Part shown: positions 44,401 through 55,627 of the stretch, piece after piece
Layout: every line of letters starts with the position of its first letter
Position numbering within the stretch: the stretch's first letter is position 1
Assembly (NCBI GenBank): GCA_022495995.1
Contig: JAFEMH010000077.1
Location: forward strand, 1,101,430 to 1,165,429
Source of the DNA: Adenophora triphylla var. japonica
Taxonomy: Eukaryota; Streptophyta; Magnoliopsida; Asterales; Campanulaceae
DNA length: 64,000 nt
Direction: 5' to 3'
The notes under the pieces: model-generated
Seen by the model: only the letters and a program-made list of their open reading frames with translations
What the model was told of the DNA's origin: nothing
Database searches by the model: none
Position numbers and translations under genes: made by a program

Positions 44401-44681
44401 GAGGTGGGTCGTTGAAAAAGATAAGGATCCAAATCGGGATGCCTTACTTTGGAAGAGACCTGGGCGGTCAGCTGGCTGGACCCTTAGCGAAAGGATTCCT
44501 ACGTATCCCGAGCGAGAATCAAGCCGATTGTAGTTCGTAGGTGCAAGGGGCCGCGCGTGGGGACCTTAACCTGAGCGAGATTGTTGGGAGGCATCTGAAC
44601 ATGAGTGGAGACCATTGCAAGGTACCGGAACCTGAATGGAGACTATTGTGTGGCGTCTGAACCTGGGATTTCTGAAACCTT

Positions 44682-44922
44682 CGAGGGCGTGTGGCGCCTC
44701 AGACCGGAGTTGATGAAACATACGAGGGCGTGTGGCGCCTAAAACCGGAGTTGCTGGATCATACGAGGGCGTGTGGTGCCTCAAACCAGAGTTACTGGAT
44801 CATACGAGGGCGTGTGGCGCCTCAAACTTGAGTTGCTGGATCATACGAGGGCGTGTGGCGCCTCAAACCGGAGTTGCTGGATCATACGAGGGCGTGTGGC
44901 GCCTCAAACCGGAGTTGCGAGG
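44682..44922. repeat. 41-bp tandem repeat, about six units
   Basis: Units start at 44682, 44723, 44764, 44805, 44846 and 44887 with CGAGGGCGTGTGGCGCCTCA. The tail varies (GAAACATA or GGATCATA). 41 is not a multiple of three, so the frames through it are not conserved; it is non-coding 3' region of element C. Confidence 0.9.
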
Positions 44923-45310
44923 ATACGTTTATCCTGAGACGAAGGCGTTCGTGCCTTGGATGCTGGGCTTACGTTGACTGCCAGGTTTATCCTGCTGGGG
45001 ATAGGGTGGAAATGATGGGAACGGTTGTGTTAAACTGGCGTTATTAACAACACGGAAGGATCGACGTTTCTTCTTTAGAATCCTGCTGGGGATGAGCATT
45101 CGGGCTTACCTTGATGGCCGAAGAGGGATTGTTGTGCGGGCTTACCTTGATGGCCGCTGAGGTGGGACGATCGGGCTTACGACTGGCGGCCGGGGAGAGT
45201 GAACATTGGTGAAAACCAATAAAATTTTAACGTCGGGAGACGGAATTGTAACTGGAATGTCCGGAGACATGATTGAGCGTTTGAATGTCAAACGTCAACT
45301 GAGGATTGAA

Positions 45311-45648
45311 TTTAACGTCTGGAGACGGGCGTTAATGAAAACTAACTGGGAATTTAACGTCTGGAGACGAGCGTTAGTGAAAACTAACTGGGACTTTAAC
45401 GTCTGGAGACGAGCGTTAGTGAGGACTAACTGGGAATTTAACGTCTGGAGACGAGCGTTAGTGAAAACTAACTGGGAAATTTAACGTCTGGAGACGAGCG
45501 TTAGTGAGAACTAACTGGGAATTTAACGTCTGGAGACGAGTGTTAGTGAGGAATAACTGGGAATTTAACGTCTGGAGACGAGCGTTAGTGAGGACTAACT
45601 GGGCATTTAACGTCTGGAGACGAGCGTTAGTGAAAACTAACTGGGGAT
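45311..45648. repeat. 42-bp tandem repeat, eight units, each with two small hairpins
   Basis: Units start at 45311, 45353, 45395, 45437, 45480, 45522, 45564 and 45606. Each contains CGTCT-GG-AGACG and GTTAGT-GAAA-ACTAAC, with the second loop varying (GAAA, GAGG, GAGA). The first four units stay in one frame (EFNVWRRALVKTNW), but one extra base at 45479 breaks it, so a protein role is doubtful. Confidence 0.9.
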
Positions 45649-45784
45649 TTATCCTCGGGGGATGGGATGTTAGAAATGTCTAACTGGGGGGAAATTTTAT
45701 ACTTTTGGGGGCCAAAAGGGGTAAAATTAGAACTGCCAAAAGTTTAGGGGCTGAATTGGAAAGAATCTTTTTAATTGCAGCAGG

Positions 45785-48580
45785 AGTCCGGTCGGACTTG
45801 AACTGAATTTGACCAGGTTCAAATCAGCTCCAAGTCCGACGCAAACCAAACCATTTCCTCCATCATTTCCGATGAGAGAGGAGAGAAAAGAGAGAAATTT
45901 TGCACCCCAAATTGTGAGGTTTGCTCAGATTTGTGAAGGAAAATTGCTATGGAAGGTGATTGGGAACCAATGGCTCGCCACGGAAGGACCGATGACGAAA
46001 AAACACGGTTGGTTCGGACCATTCGAACCAATGTTCATCCATTGAATCCGACGGAGTTCTACCCGGCTAGGGATAAACACAACTCCAAAGGAGGGATCGA
46101 GAGACAAGTAAGCTTCCCTCAAATTCCATTAATTTTAAGAATGTGCATTATTTAAATGTTAGAAATTTGACTAGGAATGAATTAGGGATTTTGGTGCCCG
46201 GATTGGGGCTTTTGACTTTGCTATGAACCTTTGTCGAAATTGACTAGGATGTAGTTCAATTGACACCATGGGTAGATGACATAAAAATTTTGGTTGCAAA
46301 ATTCCATGTCTAGATGTATTTTCCAAAATTAAAGTAGCTTTAATTCGGGACGGAGTAAATTTTCGAAATGTTCGAAAAGATTTGAAAGTTCCGGTTTCGA
46401 CGGAGTTTTCGAAATGTTTTGAAAGTTCCGGATTCGACGGAGTTTTTGAAAGGTTTTGAAAGTTCTGGATTGACGGAGTTTTCGAAATGTTTTGAAAGTT
46501 CCGGATTCGACGGAGTTTTCGAAAGGTTTTGAAAGTTCCGGATTCGACGGAGTTTTCGAAAGGATGGAAATATATGTAGGAAATGAATGAGAACTGTATC
46601 TGCATTGCATTCTTTTGACATGCGTTCGTGCATTCTGTTGACGTTGCTTCTGTATTAACGTATCCTTGCTTTGTTCACCTGCAGGGGCGAGGGAAGGTTG
46701 ATGTTGACAATCAGAAGAGTCGGGGAGCCTTTGAGGCAGTGCGAGCGTTGTGGGAGGTACTCCCGGACGAGGCTCGGGAGGGAGAGAGGAGTCCACGGCA
46801 GCTGGTGGTCGACTCCGGGTTGGCTGGATTTATCAGTGCGGTAGCTGCGATAGGCTGCGGCACTTGAGAGGGCCGGAGTCCATGTACGTAGCTACGAGCG
46901 AGTGCTTGGTGGGATACGACCCACACTTTCCATTTCGAGATGGGGGGGAGCGACGGTGACTCCCACGGACTTTGCCAGCCTATCACCGGGTTGCCATTGC
47001 AGGGCAACACGGCGGGTGTGGGTGGATGGTTATACCCGGGCGGTTGTCGGGCTGCTTGGGTTTTGATATTACTGATGCCGGGGGCTTAGGCATTCGGTAC
47101 GAGCCGATGGAGGTGCATGCGCGGACGGGTATTGCGATTACTTGGATGGGTCTTTGAGGATGACCGCGGCGCTGGCTCGAGGTTCATTTGGTTCGCGTTG
47201 TCGGTGACTTTGTTCCCGACTTCGACACATCCTGTTACTTCCCTCTGCTCGGGTCGGCGCGAGACTTGGATGCCGTGAGGGGTATGCGTAGGGGAGAGGC
47301 TGGGTGGCCGAGCTCTACCATTCCACCAGACGGGTTCTCGCGGGGAGAGGAGAACTCCACTGAGGTTTCTCGCTTGCTCTGGATGTAAGTTCACGTCTTT
47401 TTCTCTTCCTTGTCTCTTTTATGTACTCGTATGTATACGCTCTGTAGGCGACATAACTTTCCATTTGCTTGGCAGTGCAGTGCTATGAGGTGTTCGATCG
47501 CGAGTGGGACATTAGGGAGCGTATCGACCCCTGTTCACGCCATCTTGGTTTGGCGAAGAGGGCGAAGAGGCGGTCTCGTCGAGGTGGGTACTCGGCCCGA
47601 CGTACGAGAGGTGTCTCGGCCTGAGCAGGGAGTTCTCCGAGAGGATCCAACTGACCTGGTGGAGTCGGTTCCACGCTGTCGCGGTTCAGGTTGCTAGCGA
47701 GGTTACGCGGCGGCGGAAGCTCCTGGTGGGACTTCATTGTGATGCTATGTATCTGGGGGAGAGGGTGACCCGTCAGCATGGCCCGGGGTCACTTCCGATG
47801 GTGCCGCTGGATCCGCCTCTACGCATGCAGCATCCTTTGTCGATGCCGATGGATGAGTTGGAGAGGTATAGACAGGGCGTGTTCTATACCGAGTACATCA
47901 TAGCGGGGGCCGACTATGAGACTTTCTTGAGGATGAGGCTGAGGAGCCCGCGGAGTGCGGCACGGGGAGCGAGGCCTGGATATCCCAGAGATCTCCCGCT
48001 CCACGCGCTGGCGTACGAGGCGTACGAGGCTGGTTGTTCGCGAGCGGCTGGTGATCCCGATCTCGGAGGAGCCGAGACCTCGGTATAGGGTGGACCCCAA
48101 TACTTCGGTGAGTGCTTTTGATTTTTCTGCATTCATAGTAGCATTCTGCAAATGTTGCATCTATACTTTCTGCTCGTCTTTTGATGACTTTCTGGTTCGC
48201 GAGTGTCGGCCGCATGTACAACGAGGCTATGAGGCGGTGGACGGGTGGGCCGCCTACACTAGGAGGCTCGTGGAGTTCTGAAGTGCGGTTCCGGAGGAGC
48301 GTGGATGTTCGTGGCCAGAGGCCGTCTAGGTCGAGAGGTTCGTCTGCTCCGCGGGCGGTGGAGAGGACTTTGCACGGGGATTTGGCCGGTTCGCGGGCGG
48401 AGCAGGCTGGGTTTGGAGCTCATCCTCCTTCGCACTCGGGGCACGAGAGGGAGAGTCCTCGAGTTCGCGGCGAGGCGCGAGGAGGCCTTTCGCGTATTCC
48501 GCTTTGGAGGAATTTGGCGACTTCTTGTTTGCGACGGATCGGCGAGCTGCGGAGCTTGGTGCGTCGAGTGCTCGGATAAC
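45785..48580 (+). pseudogene. First antisense ORF region of element C, spliced-looking and decayed
   Basis: Plus-strand pieces: 45809-46108 (frame starting MTRFKSAP or MREERKER) with a donor-like ACAAGTAAGC near 46108; 46109-46685 intron-like, with a 37-bp repeat and ending cacctgcag; 46686-47384 open pieces ending GGAT|GTAAGTTC; 47479-48107 including PMDELERYRQGVFYTEYIIAGADYETF, which resembles the C-terminal side of plant mobile domain-like proteins; then 48181-48579. Several frame changes prevent one long ORF. By position (beside the 3' LTR, antisense to pol) it parallels the element A antisense gene, though I see no sequence similarity. Confidence 0.5.
46349..46562. repeat. 37-bp tandem repeat in the intron-like segment
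   Basis: Units begin GACGGAG at 46349, 46399, 46436, 46472, 46509 and 46546, with core TTGAAAGTTCCGGATTC. The first unit is 50 bp. Non-coding. Confidence 0.85.
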
Positions 48581-49130
48581 GAGCGGGACTCGGAAGTAGT
48601 CCTCTTTTTCTTGCTTTCTTTTAGACAAAATGTATGTATCGTGCAGAGCGATTTGATTTGAAGCGTATTTGAAAAGGCGCCCTTGGGGCGGAACACATGC
48701 CAGCGCATCTATTTAGTGATTATCTTCTTTTTATTTTGGCAAATAAGCAAGTAGGTTGATCAAAAAATAAATAAAATGAAATATGCATTAAAAATTGAAC
48801 GGGTCAAAATTTAAGCCTATATGCACTGATTATTAATTATTTGCCTTTGTTGCACGAGCAGGTGGAAGGGATATTGACATTGGTTAAATGAAACCGGGGG
48901 CGGCACGCAGATTCATAAAGCATGAACGGGCGTTGTTTGGAATTGCTTCCAATTTAGGAAGCAGGCTGTTGAGTTGACCAGTCAACTACGAGGGAATCCG
49001 GCCGGAGGCAGAGTGAATTTCCAGAGTCTTTTAAATCGCAGTTTCAGCTTTGCAATTTGTTAAGAACTTCCATTCACCTCTGATCAGTTAGCTGAATTCT
49101 CTCAAATTCCTAAGGTTTCCTTCATTTTCC
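48581..49130. other. Spacer between the two antisense ORF regions
   Basis: Contains AATCCGGCCGGAGG near 48992, a worn relative of the palindrome at 43861/43954, followed by a leader-like stretch ending TTTTCCATGG at the next ORF. No coding frame. Confidence 0.4.
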
Positions 49131-50545
49131 ATGGCTCCTTTTCCTAAGCTATCGTCTCGGATGCAAGAGCGATACTTGGAAAACTTTCAGTCGTGGATAC
49201 GGAACCACACGAGGCAGAATAAAGGGTTTTTCGAAGGCTGTTACGGGATGAAATCTGTTTGGGCTTTGAAGGAGCTCATGCCAGATTGGGATCTTTTGAG
49301 AGCCACGTCTCGCTTCTGGGACGTACGGAGGAATGTGTACAACTTTTCGTACAACGAAATCACTCCTACGTTTGAAGATTTCCGGGCCATGCAGGAGGAC
49401 TGAGACGGAATAGCTAGTTCTTCCGTATCTTTGGTGGCATGGCCCTTTGTTGAGAAGCTAGTGTCTTTGCTTGGTATCTCAGTGGAGAAGCATACGGGAT
49501 GCGATATTGAATGCGATTATGTCGACATTTCGGGCTGCCCAGATAAATTTGCCGGAGGCGAGGGAAGCATCTTTGCGTGGGACGCGTTTGCTCTGTGCGC
49601 GATCGCTACTCTGTTCACGTTCACGTCCTTGGGTGTGTGCCATCACAGTGTACTGGACTTGGTGAGCGATGCCGGGCGGGAGACATCGTGCTTGGTCTTG
49701 GGCGAGACGTTCTGGGCATAGGTCGGATGGCGGCCGTGGCCGATACATGTGGGGAGGAGTCCCGCTATGCTTACCGTGGTTGAGGAGAGGCTGCGAGATG
49801 ATGCACGAGGTGCCAATGTCTTGTGACGCTTGGTCCTTCTCTCGATGTCCTCTCGGTGATAGGGGGCGATCGAGCGAGGCTGGAGCTACTGGATGGCCGA
49901 GACTCCGCACGCATCACTTGCGATGGTGGGTTCCCCATTGGAAGTTATAGACTTGTCGGACCGCTCGGGAGGGTCTATTGGTTGTCGAGTGCGGGGCTGT
50001 CTCGAGATGTCTTTCTACATTCCATCGTTGGTTACTGCGACGATGCAGTGGGCGAGTGCCATTGACGGGGTTTAGTTCATCTTTGCTACCTTCGAGTGGG
50101 ATCTCTGGCGATGGAAGATCCTTCGATGCTATTGCTTTGCTCACGCGGTGGTGGCAATACACGTCCTTTCTGCCCGGGGTTCTCTTTCACCGGAGAGGGG
50201 GCATGTCGACGCGTGATGTACGGCGAGTACGAAGAGTGTATAGGGGAGACACGAGATGGCTATCTTGTGGAGACGGAGTGAGTGTTGGGTCTTTGGACAC
50301 CTTGGCGGCTCGACCTTGAGAGGACCGAAGCGGGAGCTAATCACAGGGATCGTCTTGGGAATGACATGGGCTGATTATGAGGCCAATGCGATCGGGAGGC
50401 CAATCAAGCACGGTCATGATGGCTCGAAGCGAGGCGGCTCGAGACGAGCTAGGGAAAGGGATGCGTTGACGGCTACGGGTTTGACGGAGGCGTCGGGAAG
50501 GGTCCACGAGCCGGGTAGAAGGACTACGGAGTATTCCCTGTGAAG
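49131..50545 (+). pseudogene. Second antisense ORF of element C: plant mobile domain-like, decayed
   Basis: The first 90 codons (49131-49403) read MAPFPKLSSRMQERYLENFQ ... WDLLRATSRFWDVRRNVYNF ... EITPTFEDFRAMQED. This resembles the start of plant mobile domain (aminotransferase-like PMD) proteins, where a helix pair is followed by an E-hTPTLEDh motif. A TGA follows, then 49431-49721 continues (VAWPFVEKLVSLL ... FAWDAFALCAIATLFTF) until a stop, and later pieces run to 50543. PMD sequences occur in transposons and in domesticated host genes. At least four frame or stop lesions are present. Confidence 0.55.
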
Positions 50546-51057
50546 GTGAAGAACACTCGCCGCGGGAAAGGGAAGGGAAGAAGGATGAAGGACCAAGTTC
50601 GGGAAACTAGGTTGACCTTCTTTGTCCAGTATCCACCCATTGTCATTGCGAGACACATTAATTGATTAATGTTTTATTGTAGTTTTGCTAGCGTGTAGCG
50701 AGTCAAAGTTGACCAGGTGCTTGAACTCATCAAAGATTGTTTTAAGTAATGAATTTGTAGGTTAAATGAAAAGAGTTTTTCGAAACACAAGCAATTGATG
50801 CTTATTATATTTTTTTGTTTTTAGACCGAACCAATGATGGTGCCTACGTTCCCCTTTTACAATTGGACTAAGGGGCTCGGAGTCACCGTAGTTTAACACT
50901 TTTGGTGAATTTGAGAAAAACAAAGACAAAAGAAGTGCGACCCTGTTTTTTACCTGGATCATTAGCGGGAATGTATCCAGTTGGGTATTACTCTTTTAGC
51001 ACTTTAATTTTTCTGAAGGGTGGTGTATGGGGAAGGAGAGTTGACTCGTGCTCTTCC
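50546..51057. other. Convergent spacer of element C
   Basis: Between the end of the antisense ORF and the end of pol. AT-richer than its surroundings, no frame or structured repeat recognised. Pol and antisense transcripts would converge here. Confidence 0.4.
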
Positions 51058-52230
51058 TCAGACGAAGTATCTACGGAGCTTGCTTCCGTTCACGGGGTTA
51101 ACGAAAGGGTTCCCGTCCAAGTCTGCTAACTTCATGGCTCCTCCGGAGAAGATTGTTTGTACCACGAACGGTCCTATCCAGGTAGGCTCCCACTTTCCGA
51201 GGGGATTGGTCTGCGTAGGAGGCTTTTCCTTTAGCACCAAGTCGCCTTCTCGATGTCTCGGATCTTGACTTTCTTGTCGAATGCTCGGGCCATTCTGCTT
51301 TGGTAGGCTCGAGTGTGTTCCATGGCTTTCAATCTGCGCTTGTCGAGTAGAGCAAGTTCGTCGTGACGGCTCTGTAGCCATTCGACTTCATTGATCCCAT
51401 TTTCCAAGAGGACTCGGAGGGATGGAATTTTCAATTCCACGGGTAACATCGCTTCCATTCCGTAGGTAAGCGCGAATGGAGTCTCCCCTGTAGCGGTTCG
51501 GCGATGTTCGGTATCCCCGAGAGGGCTAGATGTAGCTTTTCGGGCCGGTCCAGACCTGCGGTGGTCATCTTCACGATTATCATGGCGAGAGTCTTGTTGG
51601 CTGCCTCTACTGCACCATTGGTTTGTGGTCTGTAAGGAGAAGATTTGTGACGTGTGACTCTGAATTCGGTCAGAAGTTGGTCACAATCTCCTTCGAAGTG
51701 GGTCCCATTGTCGGAGATGATCTCGTTGGGCACTCCGTATCGGCACATGATGTTCTCTCGGATGAACTCGGCCACCTTCTTAGAATTCAGTACCTTGTAC
51801 GATCTGGCTTCTACCCATTTGGTGAAGTAGTCATTTGCGACTAGAATGAACTCGTGACCATTGCTCCTGGTGGAGTGATCTTGCGATGACGTCGATTCCC
51901 CATGTGGCGAAAGGCCGTAGGCGTAGTCATGCAATAGAGTTCGTGAGGAGGGATGTGATTGAGGTTGGAGAACCGTTGACATTTGTCGCGGCTTCGGACG
52001 AGCTGGATGCGATCTGTTTCCATTGATATCCTGTAGTATCCCATACGGAGGATGATGCATGTCAATGCTCGGGCGTTCATGTGCGGACCGCGGGTTCCGT
52101 TGTGAACTTCGTTCATTAGCTCGCCTCTTTTTCTTTGTTTACACAGAAGGAGTGGTCCTTGGTGGCGCTTCTTGTACAACATACCCCCGAGAATGAGGAA
52201 ATGGGATGCCGGGCGTTTTAATGCCATCAT
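51058..52230 (-). pseudogene. Element C integrase
   Basis: Minus-strand pieces: 51841-52230 carries a worn zinc-binding N-terminus (NEVHNGTRGPH ... CQRFSNLNH). 51431-52060 carries the core (LVANDYFTKWVEARSY, EIISDNGTHFEGDCDQL, YRPQTNGAVEAANK), with the second Asp and the Glu visible. 51231-51458 and 51058-51381 carry the C-terminal region (RAYQSRMARAFDKKVKIRDI and PLGKWEPTWIGPFVV). Frame changes separate the pieces. The first catalytic Asp region is degraded. Confidence 0.85.
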
Positions 52231-53370
52231 GTTTTTGGCTTTGATCCCTTCTTTGTATTTTCCATCTTCATTTGTGAAGGAAGCTTCTCCGTTTTGGAGG
52301 TACTTGGTAAATTTGATTGTACCGGGGTTCGTCGATCGTTTCCTTTTTTATTTCGATCTCATAGCAATAGGCGGGTGTTTCCCGTCTGCCTATTACGAGG
52401 GGTTTCTTGCTTTCCCATCGGGAATTTTGACAAGAGAGGCGAGGTTGCCGGGCGTCATGCGAAGCGGTTCCTGTCTCTTGGCAAATAGTGAAAAGAGATG
52501 TCCTTGAGCGAAGCAATGAGCTCCTCCATGTACGCGTGGTACTTCGAAGGCGAGAATCTACCGTCTTCCATTTGTTGGACACTTGATTGATGATCAATGC
52601 TTTGAGTCTCCGTATACATCCGGTTACGAGATGTTGCGCTCGAGGGCGGCTTCCCGGAGGCTGCACAGGCTTCGTATTCTGTTGCATTGTTGGTTGTTTC
52701 AAAATTTAGCTTGATGGCTATGGGAGTGTGCTCGTCCTTGGGATCGACAAGGAGCATTCCAATACCATTCCCCTTCTTGTTGGCTGCCCCATCGAAGAAG
52801 AGTTGCCAGCGGTTTGCTGTCAGTGAGAAGATTCCGTCGTCCGGAAACTGCGGATCGGGACCCTTAGGTTCACTGCTCGGGAAGTCGGCGGTGATCTGCC
52901 ATTACTACGCCCTTCGTTGATTTTCGACCATGTACTTGATGTCGAACTCGGCCGGGAAGAATGACCACTTGGCTAGTCGCATTGACGGGGATGGCTTGTC
53001 AAAGAGATATCGGACGGGGTCCATTTTGGAGACCGGGAGCACCGAATGTTGCATGTAGTGTTTCGGTTTCCCGACTACCCATACAGGCGGTACAAGTTTT
53101 CTCTAATCTTTGAGTAGCTGAGTTCACTTCCTTGAAGCTTGGCTTACGAAGTAGATTGCATGCTCAAATTTGGAATCTTTACGTTCTTGTGCCGGCATTG
53201 CTCCGATTGACGTGTACATTCTTGTCGGATACGGGAGTAGTGGCTTGTCTTCATGTGGCGGGCACAAAATTGGGGGATTCACCATGTAGGTCTTGATTTT
53301 CTCGAAAGAGTTTGTTTGGCACTCGGAGTCCCATTTGATGTCGGCATTCTTCTTCATCGGTTTGAACATG
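52231..53370 (-). pseudogene. Element C RNase H region
   Basis: 53124-53369 reads MFKPMKKNADIKWDSECQTN ... IYFVSQASRK, the RT-RNase H connection. 52455-52757 reads LNFETTNNATEYEACAA ... FHYLPRDRN, an RNase H of the kind duplicated in Tat/Ogre elements. Stops and shifts lie between them. Confidence 0.75.
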
Positions 53371-54230
53371 GGCTCGCGAGAGAGATGTCAAGCTGGTTGA
53401 TGAAGCGGCCCGATGTCTTGAAGTCTTCCCATGAAACTCTTCACTTCTGTCCAAAGTAAGAGCGGCCTCATGTCGATGATGGCCTTGATTTTCTTGGGAT
53501 CGGCTTCGATACCTCTTTTCGTAACCATGTACCCCGGTACCTTGCCGCGCTTGACGCCTTAGAAGGTGCACTTCGGGGTTCAATCTCATGGAGTGTTTTA
53601 CAGTCTGTTGAAGAACTTTCTCGGATCTGTCATGTCTTTGCATGTCGATCCTCCGGAGTGGATGATCATGTCATCGACATATACTTCGATTTCCTTGTGA
53701 ATCATGTCATGGAAGAGGGCTGTTGCAGCCCGCGGGTAAGTAGCCCCAGCGTTCTTCGGACCGAATGGCATGATCGTGTAGCAAGTATGTCCCCACGAGT
53801 GTGAAGACAGCGATTTTGTCTTGATCCTCCTCGGACATTTTGATCTGGTTGTATCCAGCGAACCCGTCCACGAAGGACTTTACTTCGAAATTTGCCGTGG
53901 TGTCGACCGGCATGTCGATGTTAGGCAAAGGGGGAAATCATCTTTAGGGCTGGCCTTGTTGAGATCCCGAAATCCACACGGCCCATCTCCGACCTTTCCA
54001 TTGGCCTTGGTGACCGTCACGATGTTGGAGAGCTAAGTTGGGTACTAAAATACTCTGATGAAACCAACTCGGAGCGTTTTCTCAATTTATTCTTTAACTT
54101 GCAAGGACCACTGCGCTTGATCTTGCGCGGCTTCCATTGTGAGGCTTGGATTCGGGATCCGTGGAGATTACGTGCTCCACGATCGAGGGATCGAGTCCCG
54201 GCATGTCCTTGTATGACCGGGCGAACACGT
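53371..54230 (-). pseudogene. Element C reverse transcriptase
   Basis: Motifs in broken frames on the minus strand: DMPGLDPSIVEHV at about 54170-54220, KANGKVGDGPCGFRDLNKA near 53960-54010, FEVKSFVDGFAGYNQIKMSE at 53820-53890, MPFGPKNAGATYPRA near 53720-53770 and the catalytic EVYVDDMIIHSG near 53660-53695. Several indels and stops separate them. It cannot be functional. Confidence 0.85.
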
Positions 54231-55601
54231 CAACTTACTCCGGAGGAGGCTTATCGTGTGGCTTCTTTTACGCATCGGCGAAGAAGCGCCCACTTGTGTC
54301 TCTTTAGGCTCTTGCGGCGACCCCAGGTTCACTTTGGTCATAACCTCTTCGGCAGCTTGGGCCCGGTTGTCCTCTTGGTCAACTACACGCTCGAGAACTT
54401 CTTTAATGTATTGTTCATTTAATGTGTCTGCTTCTTTATCAATTGAGTTATTAACGTCTATTAAGTTGTTTGTTAACTTATCAGTTGTTAATGTGGCAAT
54501 GAGGGGATACTCCGAAAGGTTAGACTTTTCATTAAATGAGAACGGAAATACATGGTTGGCTACATTATCATAGTCCTCCGGCGTAAGGCCATTGGATGAC
54601 TCAGAGGACTGGACTCTGACAAGGATTGACTCAGAGGGTGTGAGACCGGGTTTAGGGAGATGTGGGTACGGGCCCAACTTGTCTTCCAGTTCTGCCTGGC
54701 TTGCCCTTGGTCTGGTGAAAGTTACCCAATTCTTCAGTGGCATTGCTGGATGCTTGATGAGGGTTCGGGGGTCGAGAGGCTTGGCTTCTGCTGTCCCGAT
54801 CATGGCGATCATGCTGTTTTCGGAGCCCATGTCAATCAGGTTTGGCACCTCCATGACTTCTTCAAAAAGACTCTGTAGAGCTGGTCCACTGAGAGCGTCT
54901 TCTATGAATTCTGGTTCCTTCTGCTTTGGAGTTACTGTCTCGAATGTGGCCTCGGCGGCTGATCCGAACAATCTGTTTCCCATGGAGAGTACCTTGAGTT
55001 GCTCTTCCGCATCTGGGATTCCCTTGAATGTATACTCATGCTGGACTGTGGTGGCAGTTGGTCCAGGTAGAGCCGTGATGTCGAGGAACGCTCCCCTTAT
55101 CGGATTAGCTTTGAGTCCTCTGAAACGCTTGAGGTCTCGTGCTAGCTGTTCCATCCTTTCTGTAGTCTCTGTGCTGACTATCCCTGCTTCTTTCTCATCT
55201 TCATCAGTTCCACTGTCGGTCCCCTCAGTTCTGCTGTTGGTTCCGCTGTCGGTCCCCTCAGTTCTGCTGTTGGTTCCCCTGTCGGTCCCCTCAGTTCTGC
55301 TGTTGGTTCCCTTGGTGAAGTAATGAGCGAGGTTGAAACTGTAAGGTAGGAGGTTGGGTGTGCCGTCGGAGGTTCCCCTTTTGTGGGCTGCTGCCTTGGT
55401 GCGGGCGAGCCTTTTGTTTTCATTAATGTCAGCTGGTGTTGGCACGTAGCCAAGCCCCTGGACCGTGGTGTGGTCCTTGACTTCAATGACTTGGTGTTGG
55501 CCTTGTAACCTTTTGCCGAGCCCCAGTCCTGGGATGAAGTTCATGAGTTTTATCATCTTCATGGCGGGAGGAATCTTGTTGTGAGACAGTGGAAGGTCCA
55601 C
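54168..55601 (-). CDS. Element C protease-RT linker with G-patch-like motif
   Basis: A 477-codon open frame. Near the start (residues about 24-52) FIPGLGLGKRLQGQ ... VQGLGYVP resembles the glycine-rich G-patch-like segment found between protease and RT in Ogre-type polyproteins. A threefold repeat of about 10 residues (GTNSRTEGTDSG type) lies at 55215-55310. An acidic linker follows (EDALSGPALQSLFEEVMEVP), and the frame ends at the RT boundary. It is the longest undamaged frame of the element. Its enzymatic role is unknown. Confidence 0.7.
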   Translation of the reverse strand: MDLPLSHNKIPPAMKMIKLMNFIPGLGLGKRLQGQHQVIEVKDHTTVQGLGYVPTPADINENKRLARTKAAAHKRGTSDGTPNLLPYSFNLAHYFTKGTNSRTEGTDRGTNSRTEGTDSGTNSRTEGTDSGTDEDEKEAGIVSTETTERMEQLARDLKRFRGLKANPIRGAFLDITALPGPTATTVQHEYTFKGIPDAEEQLKVLSMGNRLFGSAAEATFETVTPKQKEPEFIEDALSGPALQSLFEEVMEVPNLIDMGSENSMIAMIGTAEAKPLDPRTLIKHPAMPLKNWVTFTRPRASQAELEDKLGPYPHLPKPGLTPSESILVRVQSSESSNGLTPEDYDNVANHVFPFSFNEKSNLSEYPLIATLTTDKLTNNLIDVNNSIDKEADTLNEQYIKEVLERVVDQEDNRAQAAEEVMTKVNLGSPQEPKETQVGASSPMRKRSHTISLLRSKLTCSPGHTRTCRDSIPRSWST

Positions 55602-55627
55602 GTTGCATATTTGGATCTTGGAGGTCT

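Noticed and set aside
45206..45484. 42-bp repeats as a repetitive protein (EFNVWRRALVKTNW)
   Set aside because: An extra base breaks the frame after four units; hairpin conservation explains the repeat better.
44682..45648. Tandem arrays considered as a CRISPR-like array
   Set aside because: The units are directly adjacent with no unique spacers, and the context is a plant retrotransposon.
54592..55323. 243-codon plus-strand frame opposite the protease-RT linker
   Set aside because: It is antisense to a recognised pol segment, has low-complexity Ser/Val/Pro repeats caused by the coding repeat on the other strand, and shows no domain.
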